NCBI RefSeq assembly: GCF_003258605.2
Contig: NZ_CP031264.1
Location: forward strand, 2,418,001 to 2,482,000
DNA: 64,000 nt
Origin: Peterkaempfera bronchialis
GTDB taxonomy: Bacteria; Actinomycetota; Actinomycetes; Streptomycetales; Streptomycetaceae
Direction of reading: 5' to 3'
A model generated the notes under the pieces. That model searched no databases and was not told the DNA's origin. It saw only the letters and a program-made list of their open reading frames with translations. How positions within the stretch are numbered: position 1 is the stretch's first letter; each line of letters starts with the position of its first letter. Below, piece after piece: positions 26,728 to 36,108 of the stretch. A program made the translations under genes and the position numbers.

Positions 26728-27714
26728 TCACATCGCCCGGAAGTCGCGCGGGGCCAACCGGGGAGCCCGGCGCGGTGCCTGCGCCCCGGTGAGGCAGATG
26801 AGCCGGCAGGCCCGGTAGCGGTGGCCCCGGTACGGCTCCAGCAGCTCCAGCATCCCGGCGTCGTCGGTGCGGTGCCGCCCGGCCAGTACCCAGCCGACGG
26901 TGTGGGGCAGGTGCAGGTCGCCCACCGTGACGGCGTCGGCGTCGCCGTTGCTGCGCTGGAGCGTCTCGGCGGCCGTCCACGGCCCGACCCCCGGCACGGC
27001 GGCCAGCCGGGCGGCGGCAGCCGCCGGCTCCATCGCGGACGCCTCCTCCAGACGCGGTGCCAGCCGGGCCGCCCGCACCACCGTGGCGGCCCGCTTGGCG
27101 TCCACCCCGGCGCGGTGCCACTCCCAGGACGGGACCATCGCCCAGTCCCGGGCGGCGGGCGCCACCCGCATCCGGGCCACCGGTGAGCCGTACGCGGCCG
27201 CCGGGCCGGGGGCGGGCGTGCCGAACCGCTGGAGCAGCAGCCGCCACCCCCGGTACGCCTCGTCGGCGGTGACCTTCTGCTCCAGCACCGTGGGGACCAG
27301 CGACTCCATCACCAGGCCGGTGCGGCCGATCCGCAGCCCCGGGTGGCGCCGGTGGGTGTCGTACAGCAGCCGGTGGCGGGGGTCCGGGGCGAAGCCGGAC
27401 GGGTCGTCGCCGTCGCCCAGCAGGACCGGCAGCCGGTCCAGCAGCCACTCCGCGCCCGGCCCCCAGGCCCGCGCCTCCACCGCGCCCTCCGAGGGCCGCG
27501 CGGCGATCCGCACCGTGCCGGGCCCGGCCGGGGTGCGGGAGGCCCGCCAGACGGCGCCGTCCGGGGTGGTGCGGTACGCGGGGTCGCCGGGGCCCCGGCG
27601 CAGGAACCCCAGGGTGAGCCCGAGGTCGAGCGGGTACGGCGGCCGCCAGGTGCGCCCCGGCCCGGCCTCGGCGGAGGCCGGTCCGGGCGCGGGCCTGGGC
27701 GGCGGGACGGTCAT
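26728..27714 (-). CDS. DNA-3-methyladenine glycosylase-like HhH-GPD protein (AlkA type)
   Basis: This 328-residue base-excision repair enzyme would remove alkylated purines. The helix-hairpin-helix reads LAAVPGVGPWTAAETL, followed by the GPD-type segment DAVTVGDLHLPHTVGWVL, where the Asp corresponds to the catalytic residue. The earlier VLEQKVTADEAYRGWRLLL segment matches the AlkA-fold helix that recognises DNA. The first 25 residues are Pro/Ala-rich. It is convergent with fbiB, and its start lies 21 bp from the amidase stop codon on the same strand. Confidence 0.9.
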   Translation of the reverse strand: MTVPPPRPAPGPASAEAGPGRTWRPPYPLDLGLTLGFLRRGPGDPAYRTTPDGAVWRASRTPAGPGTVRIAARPSEGAVEARAWGPGAEWLLDRLPVLLGDGDDPSGFAPDPRHRLLYDTHRRHPGLRIGRTGLVMESLVPTVLEQKVTADEAYRGWRLLLQRFGTPAPGPAAAYGSPVARMRVAPAARDWAMVPSWEWHRAGVDAKRAATVVRAARLAPRLEEASAMEPAAAAARLAAVPGVGPWTAAETLQRSNGDADAVTVGDLHLPHTVGWVLAGRHRTDDAGMLELLEPYRGHRYRACRLICLTGAQAPRRAPRLAPRDFRAM

Positions 27715-27735
27715 GACCGTCCAGCGTACGCGGCG

Positions 27736-28938
27736 CTACCGTCCCTGGAGGTCGGCGGCCTCGCTGCGGATCTCGGAGAGCCGCGCATAGAGCGCGCTGC
27801 CCGGGCACTGGGTGGCCAGGGCATCGCGGTGCCCGGAGATCGCCCTGAGCTCGGTCCGCTTGGAGCCCAGTACGGCGGTCCCGGTCGGGTTGCGGCCGCC
27901 GATGCCCAGCTTCCAGGCGGCGAGCCGGGCGATGGCGTCCACCATGTCGTCGGGCACCTCGCCGTCCGTGAAGGTGCCGAGCGCGGCCACCCCCGTGGAG
28001 TCGTTGTTGTACCCGAGGGTGTGGGCGCCCATGACCGGCCGGTCGACGCCCCCGGCCCGGCCCTCGTAGATGGTGCCGCACTTGTCGACCAGGAAGTTGT
28101 AGCCGATGTCGCGCCAGCCGTTGCTCTCCACGTGGTAGCGGTAGATCGAGCGGATGATCGCGTCCGACTCGGAGCAGTCGTAGTCGTTGCCGGTCACGGT
28201 GTGGTGGACGAAGACGACCTTCACCGTGCCGGTGTACTCCGGGTCGCCGCTGCGCAGCTTCTCGTCGGCCCGCCAGCCCGCCCGGGTGACGATGGTCGGC
28301 CGGTCGGCGGTGTACGAGCGGCGGCCCATCCGCCGCCCCGCGCCCCCCGGCCCGGCCGAGGCCGGCAGCCGGGGCTCCAGCGCACTGTGCGTCCCGCTGC
28401 CCGGGTCGACCAGGTCCACCCGCAGGCCGGCCGGCAGATACGAGCGGCCGGGGCGCACCTGCACCTCCACCCCGTCGGAGGGGCCCGTCCAGAGCGGCGC
28501 CGTCCCGCCACGGGCGCCGGGGGCGTCGCGCTCGGCGGAGTTGACGTCGGGTGCGTCGTCGGACCCCCCGGTCACCTCGTGCCAGCCGCTCCAGCGCCCG
28601 CTGCGGGCGTCCCGGGTACGGGCCCGCACGGTGCCGTCCAGTTCGGCGTGCGGGTCGTCCCAGGTCACCCCGAGCAGGGAGAACGGATGGGTGCGCTGTG
28701 CGGGCACCTCCAGCAGCCCGCGGCTGCCGCCGCCTGTGCGCAGCTCCGGTCCGGCGGCGGTCAGCGGGAGGGTGGTGGTGGCTCCGTCCGAGTCGCCGAC
28801 GGGTACGGCAGCTATCCCCGCACCGCCCGAGACCAGCCCGGCCCGCACCGCGGAGTCCGCCGGGCTGCCACTGGCCAGACCCTGTAGGGCGAGGGCGGCG
28901 CAGCCCGCCCCCAGTGCTGTCACAAGAGCAATGCGCAT
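27736..28938 (-). CDS. Secreted N-acetylmuramoyl-L-alanine amidase / PGRP domain protein
   Basis: It would cleave the amide between MurNAc and the stem peptide outside the cell. The 400 residues begin with a signal peptide (MRIALVTALGAGCAALALQG), then an about 190-residue N-terminal region with SGWHEVTGG-type sequence, then a PGRP/amidase-2 domain (about 215-390). The Zn ligands are visible in VFVHHTVTG, HTLGYNNDS and SGHRDALATQCPGS (the Cys ligand form). The ATG gives the signal peptide at the N-terminus; no strong RBS is seen. A 19-bp inverted repeat lies just upstream of the start. Confidence 0.92.
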   Translation of the reverse strand: MRIALVTALGAGCAALALQGLASGSPADSAVRAGLVSGGAGIAAVPVGDSDGATTTLPLTAAGPELRTGGGSRGLLEVPAQRTHPFSLLGVTWDDPHAELDGTVRARTRDARSGRWSGWHEVTGGSDDAPDVNSAERDAPGARGGTAPLWTGPSDGVEVQVRPGRSYLPAGLRVDLVDPGSGTHSALEPRLPASAGPGGAGRRMGRRSYTADRPTIVTRAGWRADEKLRSGDPEYTGTVKVVFVHHTVTGNDYDCSESDAIIRSIYRYHVESNGWRDIGYNFLVDKCGTIYEGRAGGVDRPVMGAHTLGYNNDSTGVAALGTFTDGEVPDDMVDAIARLAAWKLGIGGRNPTGTAVLGSKRTELRAISGHRDALATQCPGSALYARLSEIRSEAADLQGR

Positions 28939-28943
28939 AAAAA

Positions 28944-28962
28944 GGATATTGGGCCCATATCC
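28944..28962. promoter_or_regulatory. Inverted repeat 5 bp upstream of the amidase start
   Basis: GGATAT and ATATCC arms enclose TGGGCCC. The element overlaps the ribosome-landing zone of the amidase, in the 146-bp divergent region with the TIGR03089 gene. It could be an operator or an RNA hairpin masking translation. Confidence 0.5.
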
Positions 28963-29084
28963 CTCATGACGCCACCTCAACTGGCGAACCGCCAGAATCA
29001 CCGGCAGACCCCCGTCCCGGACCCCCTCCACAGCCCGCCCGGCCGCGCACCTCGGCGGGTCCAGGCCTTAGTCTGGGGCGCACC

Positions 29085-29861
29085 ATGACTGCGACATTCG
29101 CCGCCGACGCCCGCACCCCCGCCGACCTGCTGCGATCCGCGCTCGACGGGGACCCTGCCCGCCCCCTGGTCACCTTCTACGACGACGGCACCGGGGAGAG
29201 AGTCGAACTGTCCGTCAGGACATTCGACAACTGGGTCGCCAAGACCTCCAACCTGCTCCAGGACGAACTGGGCGCAGGCCCCGGCGACCGCGCCGCCCTG
29301 CTGCTGCCCGCCCACTGGCAGACCGCCGTCTGGCTGCTGGCCTGCTGGTCGGTGGGGGTGGCCGCCGCCCCCGGCGGCGACCCGGAACCGGCCGACCTGG
29401 TGGTCAGCGGTCCCGACGGCCTGGAGGCCGCCCAGGCGTGCTCCGGCGAACGGGTGGCGCTGGCCCTGCGCCCGCTCGGCGGACGCTTCCCGCAGCGCCC
29501 GGCCGGCTTCCTGGACTACGCGGCCGAGGTGCCCGCCCAGGGCGACCGCTTCGCGCCGTACTCCCCGGTGGACCCGGAGGCCGTGGCGCTGGAGACCGAG
29601 ACCGGCGGCCTGCCGCTGCGGCTCACCGGCGAGGAGGTCGTCCAGCATGCCCGCGCGGGCGCCGCCCGGCTGGGCATCGCACCGGGCAGCCGGGTGCTCT
29701 CCACCCTGCCGTACGACACCTGGGAGGGCCTGGAGGCGGGGCTGCTGGCGCCGCTGGCCGCAGGCGCCTCCGTGGTGCTCTGCCGCAACTCCGCAGAGCT
29801 CTCCGCCGAGCAGTGGGAGCAGCGGACCGCCTCCGAGCGGGTCACCCTGCGGCTGGGCTGA
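29085..29861 (+). CDS. TIGR03089 family protein
   Basis: This 258-residue protein matches the actinobacterial TIGR03089 family, which resembles the N-terminal part of AMP-dependent acyl-CoA synthetases without the catalytic C-terminal portion. Visible segments are TPADLLRSALDGDPARPLVT, FYDDGTGERVELSVRTFDNW and GDRAALLLPAHWQTAVWLLA. No ATP-binding P-loop of adenylating enzymes is recognisable. Its function is unknown. It is divergent from the amidase and followed by a strong hairpin terminator. Confidence 0.9.
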   Translation: MTATFAADARTPADLLRSALDGDPARPLVTFYDDGTGERVELSVRTFDNWVAKTSNLLQDELGAGPGDRAALLLPAHWQTAVWLLACWSVGVAAAPGGDPEPADLVVSGPDGLEAAQACSGERVALALRPLGGRFPQRPAGFLDYAAEVPAQGDRFAPYSPVDPEAVALETETGGLPLRLTGEEVVQHARAGAARLGIAPGSRVLSTLPYDTWEGLEAGLLAPLAAGASVVLCRNSAELSAEQWEQRTASERVTLRLG

Positions 29862-29880
29862 TCCGGCCGACGGCTGTTGG

Positions 29881-29906
29881 GCGGCGCCTACGGGGGTAGG
29901 CGCCGC
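29881..29906 (+). terminator. Hairpin terminator after TIGR03089 gene
   Basis: A perfect 11-bp stem (GCGGCGCCTAC and its complement) closes a GGGG loop 20 bp after the stop codon. Confidence 0.8.
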
Positions 29907-30048
29907 TCCGGACGAACACGGCATCGTACGCCGTGCAACCTTGCGATTCGCCTGTGTGTCTTAGTGGGCATACCCGCCGGGTCGACCGGCTCTCCGCACG
30001 GAGCCGGGCGCCGCCCGTTCATGACGCACAGGGGGATAGGGAACCGAC

Positions 30049-31419
30049 GTGTCCAGCTCTTCAGGCACCCCCGAACAGCCGGAACACCGGGAGCCGCCGG
30101 CGGCTGCCGACCCGGACTCCGCCGCCGAGTCCGAGTCCGACATATCCGAGGCCGAGCCACCGGAACCCGAGCAGCCCGAGGCCACACAGCCCGAGGCCGG
30201 GCCCGAGCACCCCGAACCCGCGCAGCCCGGGCCCGAGCACCCCGAACCCGAGCACCCCGAGGCGGGCGCCGCCAAGCCCCGTCGGCGGCGGCGCAGGCTC
30301 CTCGCCGCCGGGGCCGGCACCCTGGCCCTGCTGCTGGCAGCCGGCGGCGGCACCGCCTGGTGGGCGTACCACCGGCTGGACGGCAATATCCACACCGACG
30401 CCGCCACCGGCCGGATCCTCCAGCAGGAGGAGTCCGCCCGACCGCAGCGCAACCCCGACCCCAAGACCTACAACGCCGAGAACATCCTGCTCATCGGCAG
30501 CGACGACCGCAGCGGCAGCAACGCCCAGTACGGCCCGGCGGGCGGGCAGCGCTCGGACACCACGATCCTGCTGCACCTCTCGGCCGACCGGCAGCGCGCC
30601 GTCGCGGTCTCCATCCCGCGCGACGCCATGGTCCAGGTGCCCGCCTGCGAGCGGGCCGACGGCTCACACACCCGTCCGCAGCTCGTCCAGTTCAACTGGG
30701 CCTTCGAGTTCGGCGGCGCCGCCTGCACCATCCGCACCGTGGAGGACCTGACCGGCATCCGCGTGGACCACCATCTGATCGTCGACTTCTCCGGCTTCAA
30801 GAAGATGGTGGACGCGGTCGGCGGCGTGGATGTCTGCCTGGACCAGGATGTGCACGACAAGGACGCCAGGCTGGACCTGACCGCCGGCCCGCACCGGCTG
30901 AGCGGTGAGCAGGCGCTGGGCTTCGTCCGGGTGCGGGAGACGCTCGGCGACGGCAGCGACACCGAGCGGATGGGACGGCAGCAGGAGTTCCTCGGGTCGC
31001 TGGTCAAGAAGGTGCAGTCGGACGGGGTGCTGCTCAACCCGGCCAAGCTGTGGCCGCTGCTGGACTCGGCGACCTCGGCGATCACCGCCGACCCCGGGCT
31101 CAGCTCGCTGAGCGACCTCTACGGCCTGGCGGAGAGCCTGCGCTCGATGCCGACCGAGAATGTGGCCTTTCTGACCGCGCCCCGCGAGCCCTACCCGGCG
31201 GACCACAACCGGGACCAGCTGGTGCAGCCGCAGGCCGGCCTGCTCTTCAAGGCGCTGGAGGAGGACCGGCCGGTACAGGTGCTGTCCGACTCCGTCACCA
31301 CCGCGGGGGACGGTGGGGGCACGGCTTCCCCCTCGCCCTTTGCGACCGGCTCCGCCTCCGATGAGGCACCGATCTTCCATGGTCGAACAGCCGACCAGGA
31401 AATCTGTGGCAAGAGATGA
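30049..31419 (+). CDS. LytR-CpsA-Psr (LCP) family cell-wall ligase, copy 1
   Basis: LCP enzymes transfer lipid-linked glycopolymers to peptidoglycan. This 456-residue member has a long acidic Pro/Glu-rich cytoplasmic N-terminus (HPEPEHPEAG repeats), a single membrane anchor near 83-103 (LLAAGAGTLALLLAAGGG), and an extracellular LCP domain (about 135-400) with NILLIGSDDR, SIPRDAMVQVP, GGVDVCLDQDV and GFVRVRETLG. The conserved Arg/Asp residues for pyrophosphate binding are present. The GTG start follows GGGGGATAGGGA. It is the first of three tandem LCP genes; there is no LytR_C domain. Confidence 0.92.
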   Translation: MSSSSGTPEQPEHREPPAAADPDSAAESESDISEAEPPEPEQPEATQPEAGPEHPEPAQPGPEHPEPEHPEAGAAKPRRRRRRLLAAGAGTLALLLAAGGGTAWWAYHRLDGNIHTDAATGRILQQEESARPQRNPDPKTYNAENILLIGSDDRSGSNAQYGPAGGQRSDTTILLHLSADRQRAVAVSIPRDAMVQVPACERADGSHTRPQLVQFNWAFEFGGAACTIRTVEDLTGIRVDHHLIVDFSGFKKMVDAVGGVDVCLDQDVHDKDARLDLTAGPHRLSGEQALGFVRVRETLGDGSDTERMGRQQEFLGSLVKKVQSDGVLLNPAKLWPLLDSATSAITADPGLSSLSDLYGLAESLRSMPTENVAFLTAPREPYPADHNRDQLVQPQAGLLFKALEEDRPVQVLSDSVTTAGDGGGTASPSPFATGSASDEAPIFHGRTADQEICGKR

Positions 31420-31540
31420 CCACGGTCTCTTAAAATCACCGACGCTCTGCACCGATATGCCCGATCTGTCGGACGCGGAATTTGTCACGCGGCTGCCGAC
31501 CGGTTCAACTAGGCAGCTAGTGTGTGCCCGGTCAACCCGG

Positions 31541-31588
31541 CGGCAGTACACCCGGCAGTACACCCGGCAGTACACCCGGCACTACACG
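31541..31588 (+). repeat. 12-bp tandem repeat upstream of LCP copy 2
   Basis: Three identical CGGCAGTACACC units and one variant lie in the 231-bp gap between LCP copies 1 and 2. It ends 62 bp before the GTG of copy 2. Confidence 0.85.
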
Positions 31589-31650
31589 AAGACCACAGGA
31601 CTGACTCGCGCAGGGGGAGCGCGGACCGGCATGGCGGAGGGGTTAGAACC

Positions 31651-33521
31651 GTGAACGCTGGAGACGGCCGTACGCACGGCGCCTCAGGCAGCGGCCCCGG
31701 TTGGCCGGAAGGCGAGGACCCGGCGGACCAGTGGGTCCTCGACCCTGCCACCGGCAGCTACCGGCTGAACCTGGACGGCGGCGCCGGTGCGCCCAAGGCC
31801 GCCGTGCCCGCCCAGGGGCGCCCCGCCGACGGCCGCCCGGCCTCCCGCACCAGCCAGTCGGCCGCCACCGGCCAGACCTCCCAGACCTCCCAGATCTCCC
31901 AGATCTCCCAGACCGGCCAGACCGGACGGACCGCCCGGGTCGGCGACACCCAGACCACCGCCGCCATCCCCGCGCAGAGCCGGGGCCGGGCGGCCAACCG
32001 CCGGGCGCGCGACGGGCAGCCCGGTGCCGCCGAGACCCCCGACACCCCGAGACCGGCGGCCGGGCCGCCCGCCGCAAGGCGAGCCGGACCCCCACCCGGG
32101 GCCGCCGCGCGCTCAAGTGGACGGCCGGCGTCGGCGGCTTCGTCCTGGTGGCCGGCTGCGCCGGCGGCATCTACGCGTACCAGCACCTCAACGGCAACAT
32201 CACCGGGGTCGACGTCAACCTCGGCGACGAGGCCCACCGCCCCAAGGCCGCCACCAAGGCCGTCAACATCCTGATCATCGGCACCGACAGCCGTGAGGGC
32301 CTGGGCAAGAAGTACGGGGACGAGGGCAGCGTCGGCCATGCCGACACCACCTTCCTCTTCCATGTCTCGGCGGACCGCACCAATGCCACCGCCGTCTCCA
32401 TCCCCCGCGACCTGTTGGTGGACATCCCCGAGTGCAAGACCGGGGACAAGGTGATCCCGGGCACGGACAGGGCGATGTTCAACACCAGCCTCGGCCAGGA
32501 CGGCCGCGACCCGGGCTGCACCTGGAAGACCGTCGAGAAGCTGACCGGCGTCCGAGTCGACCACTTCGTGGAGGTCAACTTCGAAGCGGTGAAGACCCTC
32601 TCCACCGCCGTCGGCGGTGTCGAGGTCTGCGCCGCCAAAGACCTGGTCGACCCCAAGTCGCATCTGAACATGAAGGCCGGGCACCATGTGATCAAGGGCG
32701 ATGAGGCGCTCGCCTTCGTCCGGACCCGGCATGCGGTCGGCTTCGGCGGCGACCTCACCCGCATCCCGCTCCAGCAGCAGTTCATCAGCGGCCTGATCCG
32801 CAAGGTGAAGAGCGACGGCACGCTCACCGACCCCACCAAGGTGTGGAACCTCGCCGACGCCGCCACCAAGGCGCTCACCGTCGACCAGTCCATCGCCGGC
32901 GTACTGAAGCTGAAGGACCTGGCGCAGGACCTCAGCGCGGTGGACACCAAGCACATCACCTTCACCACGGTCCCGGTGATCGACGACACGGAGGACAAGA
33001 ACCGCCTGGCGCTGAAGCAGCCCGACGCCTCCCAGCTCTTCCAGATGGTCGCCGCCGACAGGTCGCTGACCAAGGTCAAGAAGAAGGGCACCGCCTCCGC
33101 CTCCGCGTCGGCCGCCGCCTCCCCCGCCGCCACGACCAAGGCCGCGCCGGCCGACGTCCGGGTCACGGTGAAGAACGGCAGCGGCGTCACCGGCCAGGCC
33201 CAGGCGACCGTGGAGTGGATGCAGAACACCAAGGGCTACCTCCGCAGCAGCAACGGCTTCAACGCCCCCTCGACCGAGAAGACCACGCTGTACTACGCGC
33301 CCGACCACGCCGACCAGGCCCGCACCCTGGCCGAGGCCATGGGCCTGCCCGCCACACAGATGAAGGCCACCACCGAGTACGGCACCGGGGAGAAGGACCC
33401 GATGCTGCTGATCCTGGGCAAGGACTTCACCGCGCCCGGCATCTCGCTCACCGCCCCCACCGTCGCGCCGTCCGACCTCCAGCGCGTCCAGGCCGACGAC
33501 ACCAATCTCTGCGCGAAGTGA
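31651..33521 (+). CDS. LytR-CpsA-Psr family protein, copy 2, interrupted by a frameshift
   Basis: The N-terminal part is read from GTG 31651 (NAGDGRTHGASG, then DQWVLDPATGSYRLNLD, typical of streptomycete LCP N-termini). Near 32036-32048 the coding signal jumps to another frame, which encodes the anchor (KWTAGVGGFVLVAGCAGGIY), the LCP domain (NILIIGTDSREGLG, SIPRDLLVDIPEC, GGVEVCAAKDLV, AFVRTRHAVG) and a LytR_C domain (about 33160-33480). One extra C in the CCCC run at 32045-32048 would join the frames as DTPETGGRAARRK. It is therefore a sequencing error, a pseudogene or a phase-variable gene. Restored length would be about 623 residues. A QTS/QIS repeat lies in the N-terminal part. Confidence 0.85.
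31873..31926 (+). repeat. 9-bp in-frame repeat in LCP copy 2
   Basis: Six 9-bp units (CAGACCTCC, CAGATCTCC, CAGACCGGC) encode QTS-QTS-QIS-QIS-QTG-QTG in the cytoplasmic N-terminal region. Confidence 0.85.
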
Positions 33522-33540
33522 CGCACAGTCAGTGATGGTT

Positions 33541-33559
33541 CGAATGCATTCCGCATTCG
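33541..33559. other. Small hairpin downstream of LCP copy 2
   Basis: CGAATGC and GCATTCG flank ATTCC, 20 bp after the stop codon in a relatively AT-rich gap. It may belong to the terminator region. Confidence 0.4.
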
Positions 33560-33604
33560 ATTGCGATGGCGTCCGCGAAATTATCCGGCGAAAAGGTTGT
33601 ACAG

Positions 33605-33634
33605 AGCCGACTGTGATCTGAATCACGGTCGGCT
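33605..33634 (+). terminator. Rho-independent-type terminator between LCP copies 2 and 3
   Basis: A 13-bp stem (AGCCGACTGTGAT with ATCACGGTCGGCT, one wobble) with CTGA loop is followed by ATTTCCC. It makes copies 2 and 3 separate transcription units. Confidence 0.65.
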
Positions 33635-33747
33635 ATTTCCCGATTCACCACCCGGAACCTGTGCGCGAATGGCCTTCGAAAGGTAGGTTACGGAATGATA
33701 GCGGCTCCGGCCGCCCGTTTCCTCCCCGGAGAAGGTGAACCGTCCCC

Positions 33748-35382
33748 ATGGCCACCCACGACCGCCCCGCCCCGGCGGGCGGCACACCCACCGACTCCGG
33801 TGCGGCCCCGCCGGCGCAGGACGCCGCCGCCATCCCCGGCCAGCGTTCCCACCGGGCCGCCGGGAGCAGCCGGAGCAGCCGCCGCAAGCCCAAGTCCGGG
33901 ATCAAGCGCTATCTGAAGCCGATATCCATAGGCGCCGGCGCCTGCGTACTTCTCACCGCCGTCTCCGGCTGGCTTTACTACGAACACCTCAACAGCAATA
34001 TCGAGACATCGAAGAAAAATCTCAGTGACGCCAAGGGGAAGCGCACCGCTCCCAATGCGTTCGGGCAGGTCCCGCTGAACATCCTGCTGCTGGGCTCGGA
34101 CAGCCGGGCCACCGAGCGGGCCCGGAAACTCGGCGGCGGAAAGAACCTCAAGGACAGTCCGCCGCTGGCCGATGTGCAGATGCTGCTCCATGTGTCGGCC
34201 GACCGCAGCAATGCCTCGCTGATCAGCATCCCCCGCGACACCATGGTGGACATTCCCGAGTGCCGCGACGAGTCGGGCAAGGACTATCCGGCCATCCCCT
34301 ACCGGCGCATCAACGAGTCGCTGGCGCACGGCGGACCGGGCTGCACCCTGGGGACCTGGACCGAGGTCACCAAGCTCGACATCGACCACTTCATGGTGAT
34401 CGACTTCGGCGGAGTGGTGGACATGGCCCAGGCCGTGGGCGGGGTCACGGTCTGCGTCAACATGAACATGTACGACCGCAAGACCAAGATCGGCGGCACC
34501 GGGCTCAAGCTTCCCAAGGGGGAGAGCAAGCTCAACGCCGAGCAGTCGCTGCTCTGGCTGCGTACCCGCGATGCCTGGGGCAGCGACCTCAACCGCACCA
34601 AGGCGCAGCGGATGTACCTCAACTCGCTGATCCGGAAGCTGAAGGACGAGGGGACCCTCACCAACCCGGGCAGGCTGATGGACCTTGCGGAGGCGGCCAC
34701 CAATGCGCTCAAGGTGGACGACGGCCTCAACACGGTGAAGAAGCTCTACGACCTGGGCACCGAGCTGCGCAAGGTCCCCGCGAACCGCATCACCACGCTG
34801 ACCGTCCCGTTCCTTCAGGACCCGCAGAACAAGAACACCGTGGTCATCAACAAGCCCGATGCCGACAAGATCTGGCAGATGCTGCTCGCCGATGTGCCGC
34901 TGGACAAGAACGGCGGCAAGAAGAAGGCCGCACCCTCCGCATCGGCGACCGCCCCCGCGAGCACCCCGGCGGTCGACAGGTCCACGGTCGCGGTGACCGT
35001 GCGGAACGGCACCACGGTGCAGAAGCGCGCCGCAACGCTCGCCACCGAACTGGTGGGCCTCGGGTTCACCCAGGCTGCCGTGGGGACGCCCGGAAACGCT
35101 GACGCCCAGTCGGAGACGACGCTGACCTTCGGCGCCTCCCACCAGGCGGAGGCCCAGGCGGTCGCCGCCGCCCTGAAGCTGCCCGCCAGTGCTCTCAAGG
35201 AGTCCCCCTCGGGGGGCGCGCCGGCGCTGGTGATCGGCGACGACTGGACGGACGGCAGCACCTTCCCGGTGCGGGAGACGCCCAAGGCCGGCGACCTGCC
35301 CTCCAGCGTCGAGGTCAAGCACGCCTCCGACAAGAGCGACTGCATGCAGGTGGTCCCGCAGGGGACCACCTACACCTGGTGA
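33748..35382 (+). CDS. LytR-CpsA-Psr family protein, copy 3, with LytR_C domain
   Basis: This 544-residue LCP ligase has a basic cytoplasmic tail, a membrane anchor near 57-77 (ISIGAGACVLLTAVSGWLYY), an LCP domain (about 105-390: NILLLGSDSRATERARKLGG, SIPRDTMVDIPECRDE, GGVTVCVNMNMYD, LWLRTRDAWG) and a C-terminal LytR_C domain (about 415-510: VAVTVRNGTTVQKRAATLA) after an Ala/Ser-rich linker. It is intact, unlike copy 2. GGAGAAGG precedes the ATG. It ends 10 bp from the convergent acyltransferase gene. Confidence 0.95.
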   Translation: MATHDRPAPAGGTPTDSGAAPPAQDAAAIPGQRSHRAAGSSRSSRRKPKSGIKRYLKPISIGAGACVLLTAVSGWLYYEHLNSNIETSKKNLSDAKGKRTAPNAFGQVPLNILLLGSDSRATERARKLGGGKNLKDSPPLADVQMLLHVSADRSNASLISIPRDTMVDIPECRDESGKDYPAIPYRRINESLAHGGPGCTLGTWTEVTKLDIDHFMVIDFGGVVDMAQAVGGVTVCVNMNMYDRKTKIGGTGLKLPKGESKLNAEQSLLWLRTRDAWGSDLNRTKAQRMYLNSLIRKLKDEGTLTNPGRLMDLAEAATNALKVDDGLNTVKKLYDLGTELRKVPANRITTLTVPFLQDPQNKNTVVINKPDADKIWQMLLADVPLDKNGGKKKAAPSASATAPASTPAVDRSTVAVTVRNGTTVQKRAATLATELVGLGFTQAAVGTPGNADAQSETTLTFGASHQAEAQAVAAALKLPASALKESPSGGAPALVIGDDWTDGSTFPVRETPKAGDLPSSVEVKHASDKSDCMQVVPQGTTYTW

Positions 35383-35392
35383 CGGGTCGGCG

Positions 35393-36031
35393 TCAGACCT
35401 GAGTGAGCACGCCGTCCCGCTCGACATACTCCTCGGCCGTGCGGGGGCAGCGCCACCGCACGGCACCGTCCCCGCCGTGCCCGTCCCCGCCGTGCCCGTC
35501 CTCGGGCTGCCGCTCCAGGGGCTCTCCGGCCCGGCCGACCCATTTGAGGCGGCGGGCCGGCACCCCGGCGACCAGGGCGAAGTCGGGTACATCGCGGTGG
35601 ACCACGGCCCCGGCGGCGACCAGCGCCCAGCGGCCGACCGTCACCCCGGCGACCAGCACCGCGCGGGCACCCACCGAGCAACCCTGACGGAGCGTCACCC
35701 CGCGTGCGTCCCAGTCGTCGCCGCGCTTCAGCTTCCCGTCCGGGTCGACCGCGCGGGGGTAGAGGTCATTGGTGAGCACCGCCGCCGGGCCGACGAAGAC
35801 CCCGTCCTCCAGGACGGCGGGCTCGTACACCAGGGCGTGGTTCTGGAGCTTGACGCGGTCGCCGAGGCGCACGCCCGGCCCGACATAGGCGCCCCGGCCG
35901 ATGATGCAGTCCCGGCCCACCACGGCCGCCTCGCGCACCTGGGCCAGGTGCCAGACCACGGTGCCCTCGCCCACCTCGGCGCGCTCGTCGACATCCGCGC
36001 TCGGCTGGATACGCGCTCCGCTGTGCGCCAT
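35393..36031 (-). CDS. Left-handed beta-helix (hexapeptide) acyltransferase
   Basis: This 212-residue protein has repeated hexapeptide units (VVWHLAQVREAAVVGRDC, IIGRGAYVGPGVRLGDRVKL, VGPAAVLTNDLYPRAVD, VGARAVLVAGVTVGRWALVA) and the closing AGVPARRLKWVGR of the WbbJ/PglD/WlbB group. Such enzymes O- or N-acetylate nucleotide sugars; the N-terminal MAHSGARIQPSADV resembles WlbB-type UDP-amino-sugar N-acetyltransferases. The C-terminal 40 residues are a Gly/His/Asp-rich tail. It lies just downstream of a glycosyltransferase on the same strand. Confidence 0.9.
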   Translation of the reverse strand: MAHSGARIQPSADVDERAEVGEGTVVWHLAQVREAAVVGRDCIIGRGAYVGPGVRLGDRVKLQNHALVYEPAVLEDGVFVGPAAVLTNDLYPRAVDPDGKLKRGDDWDARGVTLRQGCSVGARAVLVAGVTVGRWALVAAGAVVHRDVPDFALVAGVPARRLKWVGRAGEPLERQPEDGHGGDGHGGDGAVRWRCPRTAEEYVERDGVLTQV

Positions 36032-36108
36032 CGGCCGCCCCTTCCGATACCCGTGCCCACCTGTGGTGGCGCGAGCGTACCGAGCGGGGGCGGCCGATGC
36101 GGGGAGGT

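Noticed and set aside
32030-32050. Programmed -1 ribosomal frameshift in LCP copy 2
   Set aside because: The C-runs do not form a canonical X XXY YYZ slippery heptamer with an obvious downstream pseudoknot, and LCP genes are not known to use recoding. A base deletion or sequencing error is simpler.
33536-33560. tRNA-like T-arm sequence GGTTCGAATGC
   Set aside because: No acceptor, D-arm or anticodon partner is nearby; it is part of a small hairpin after an LCP gene.
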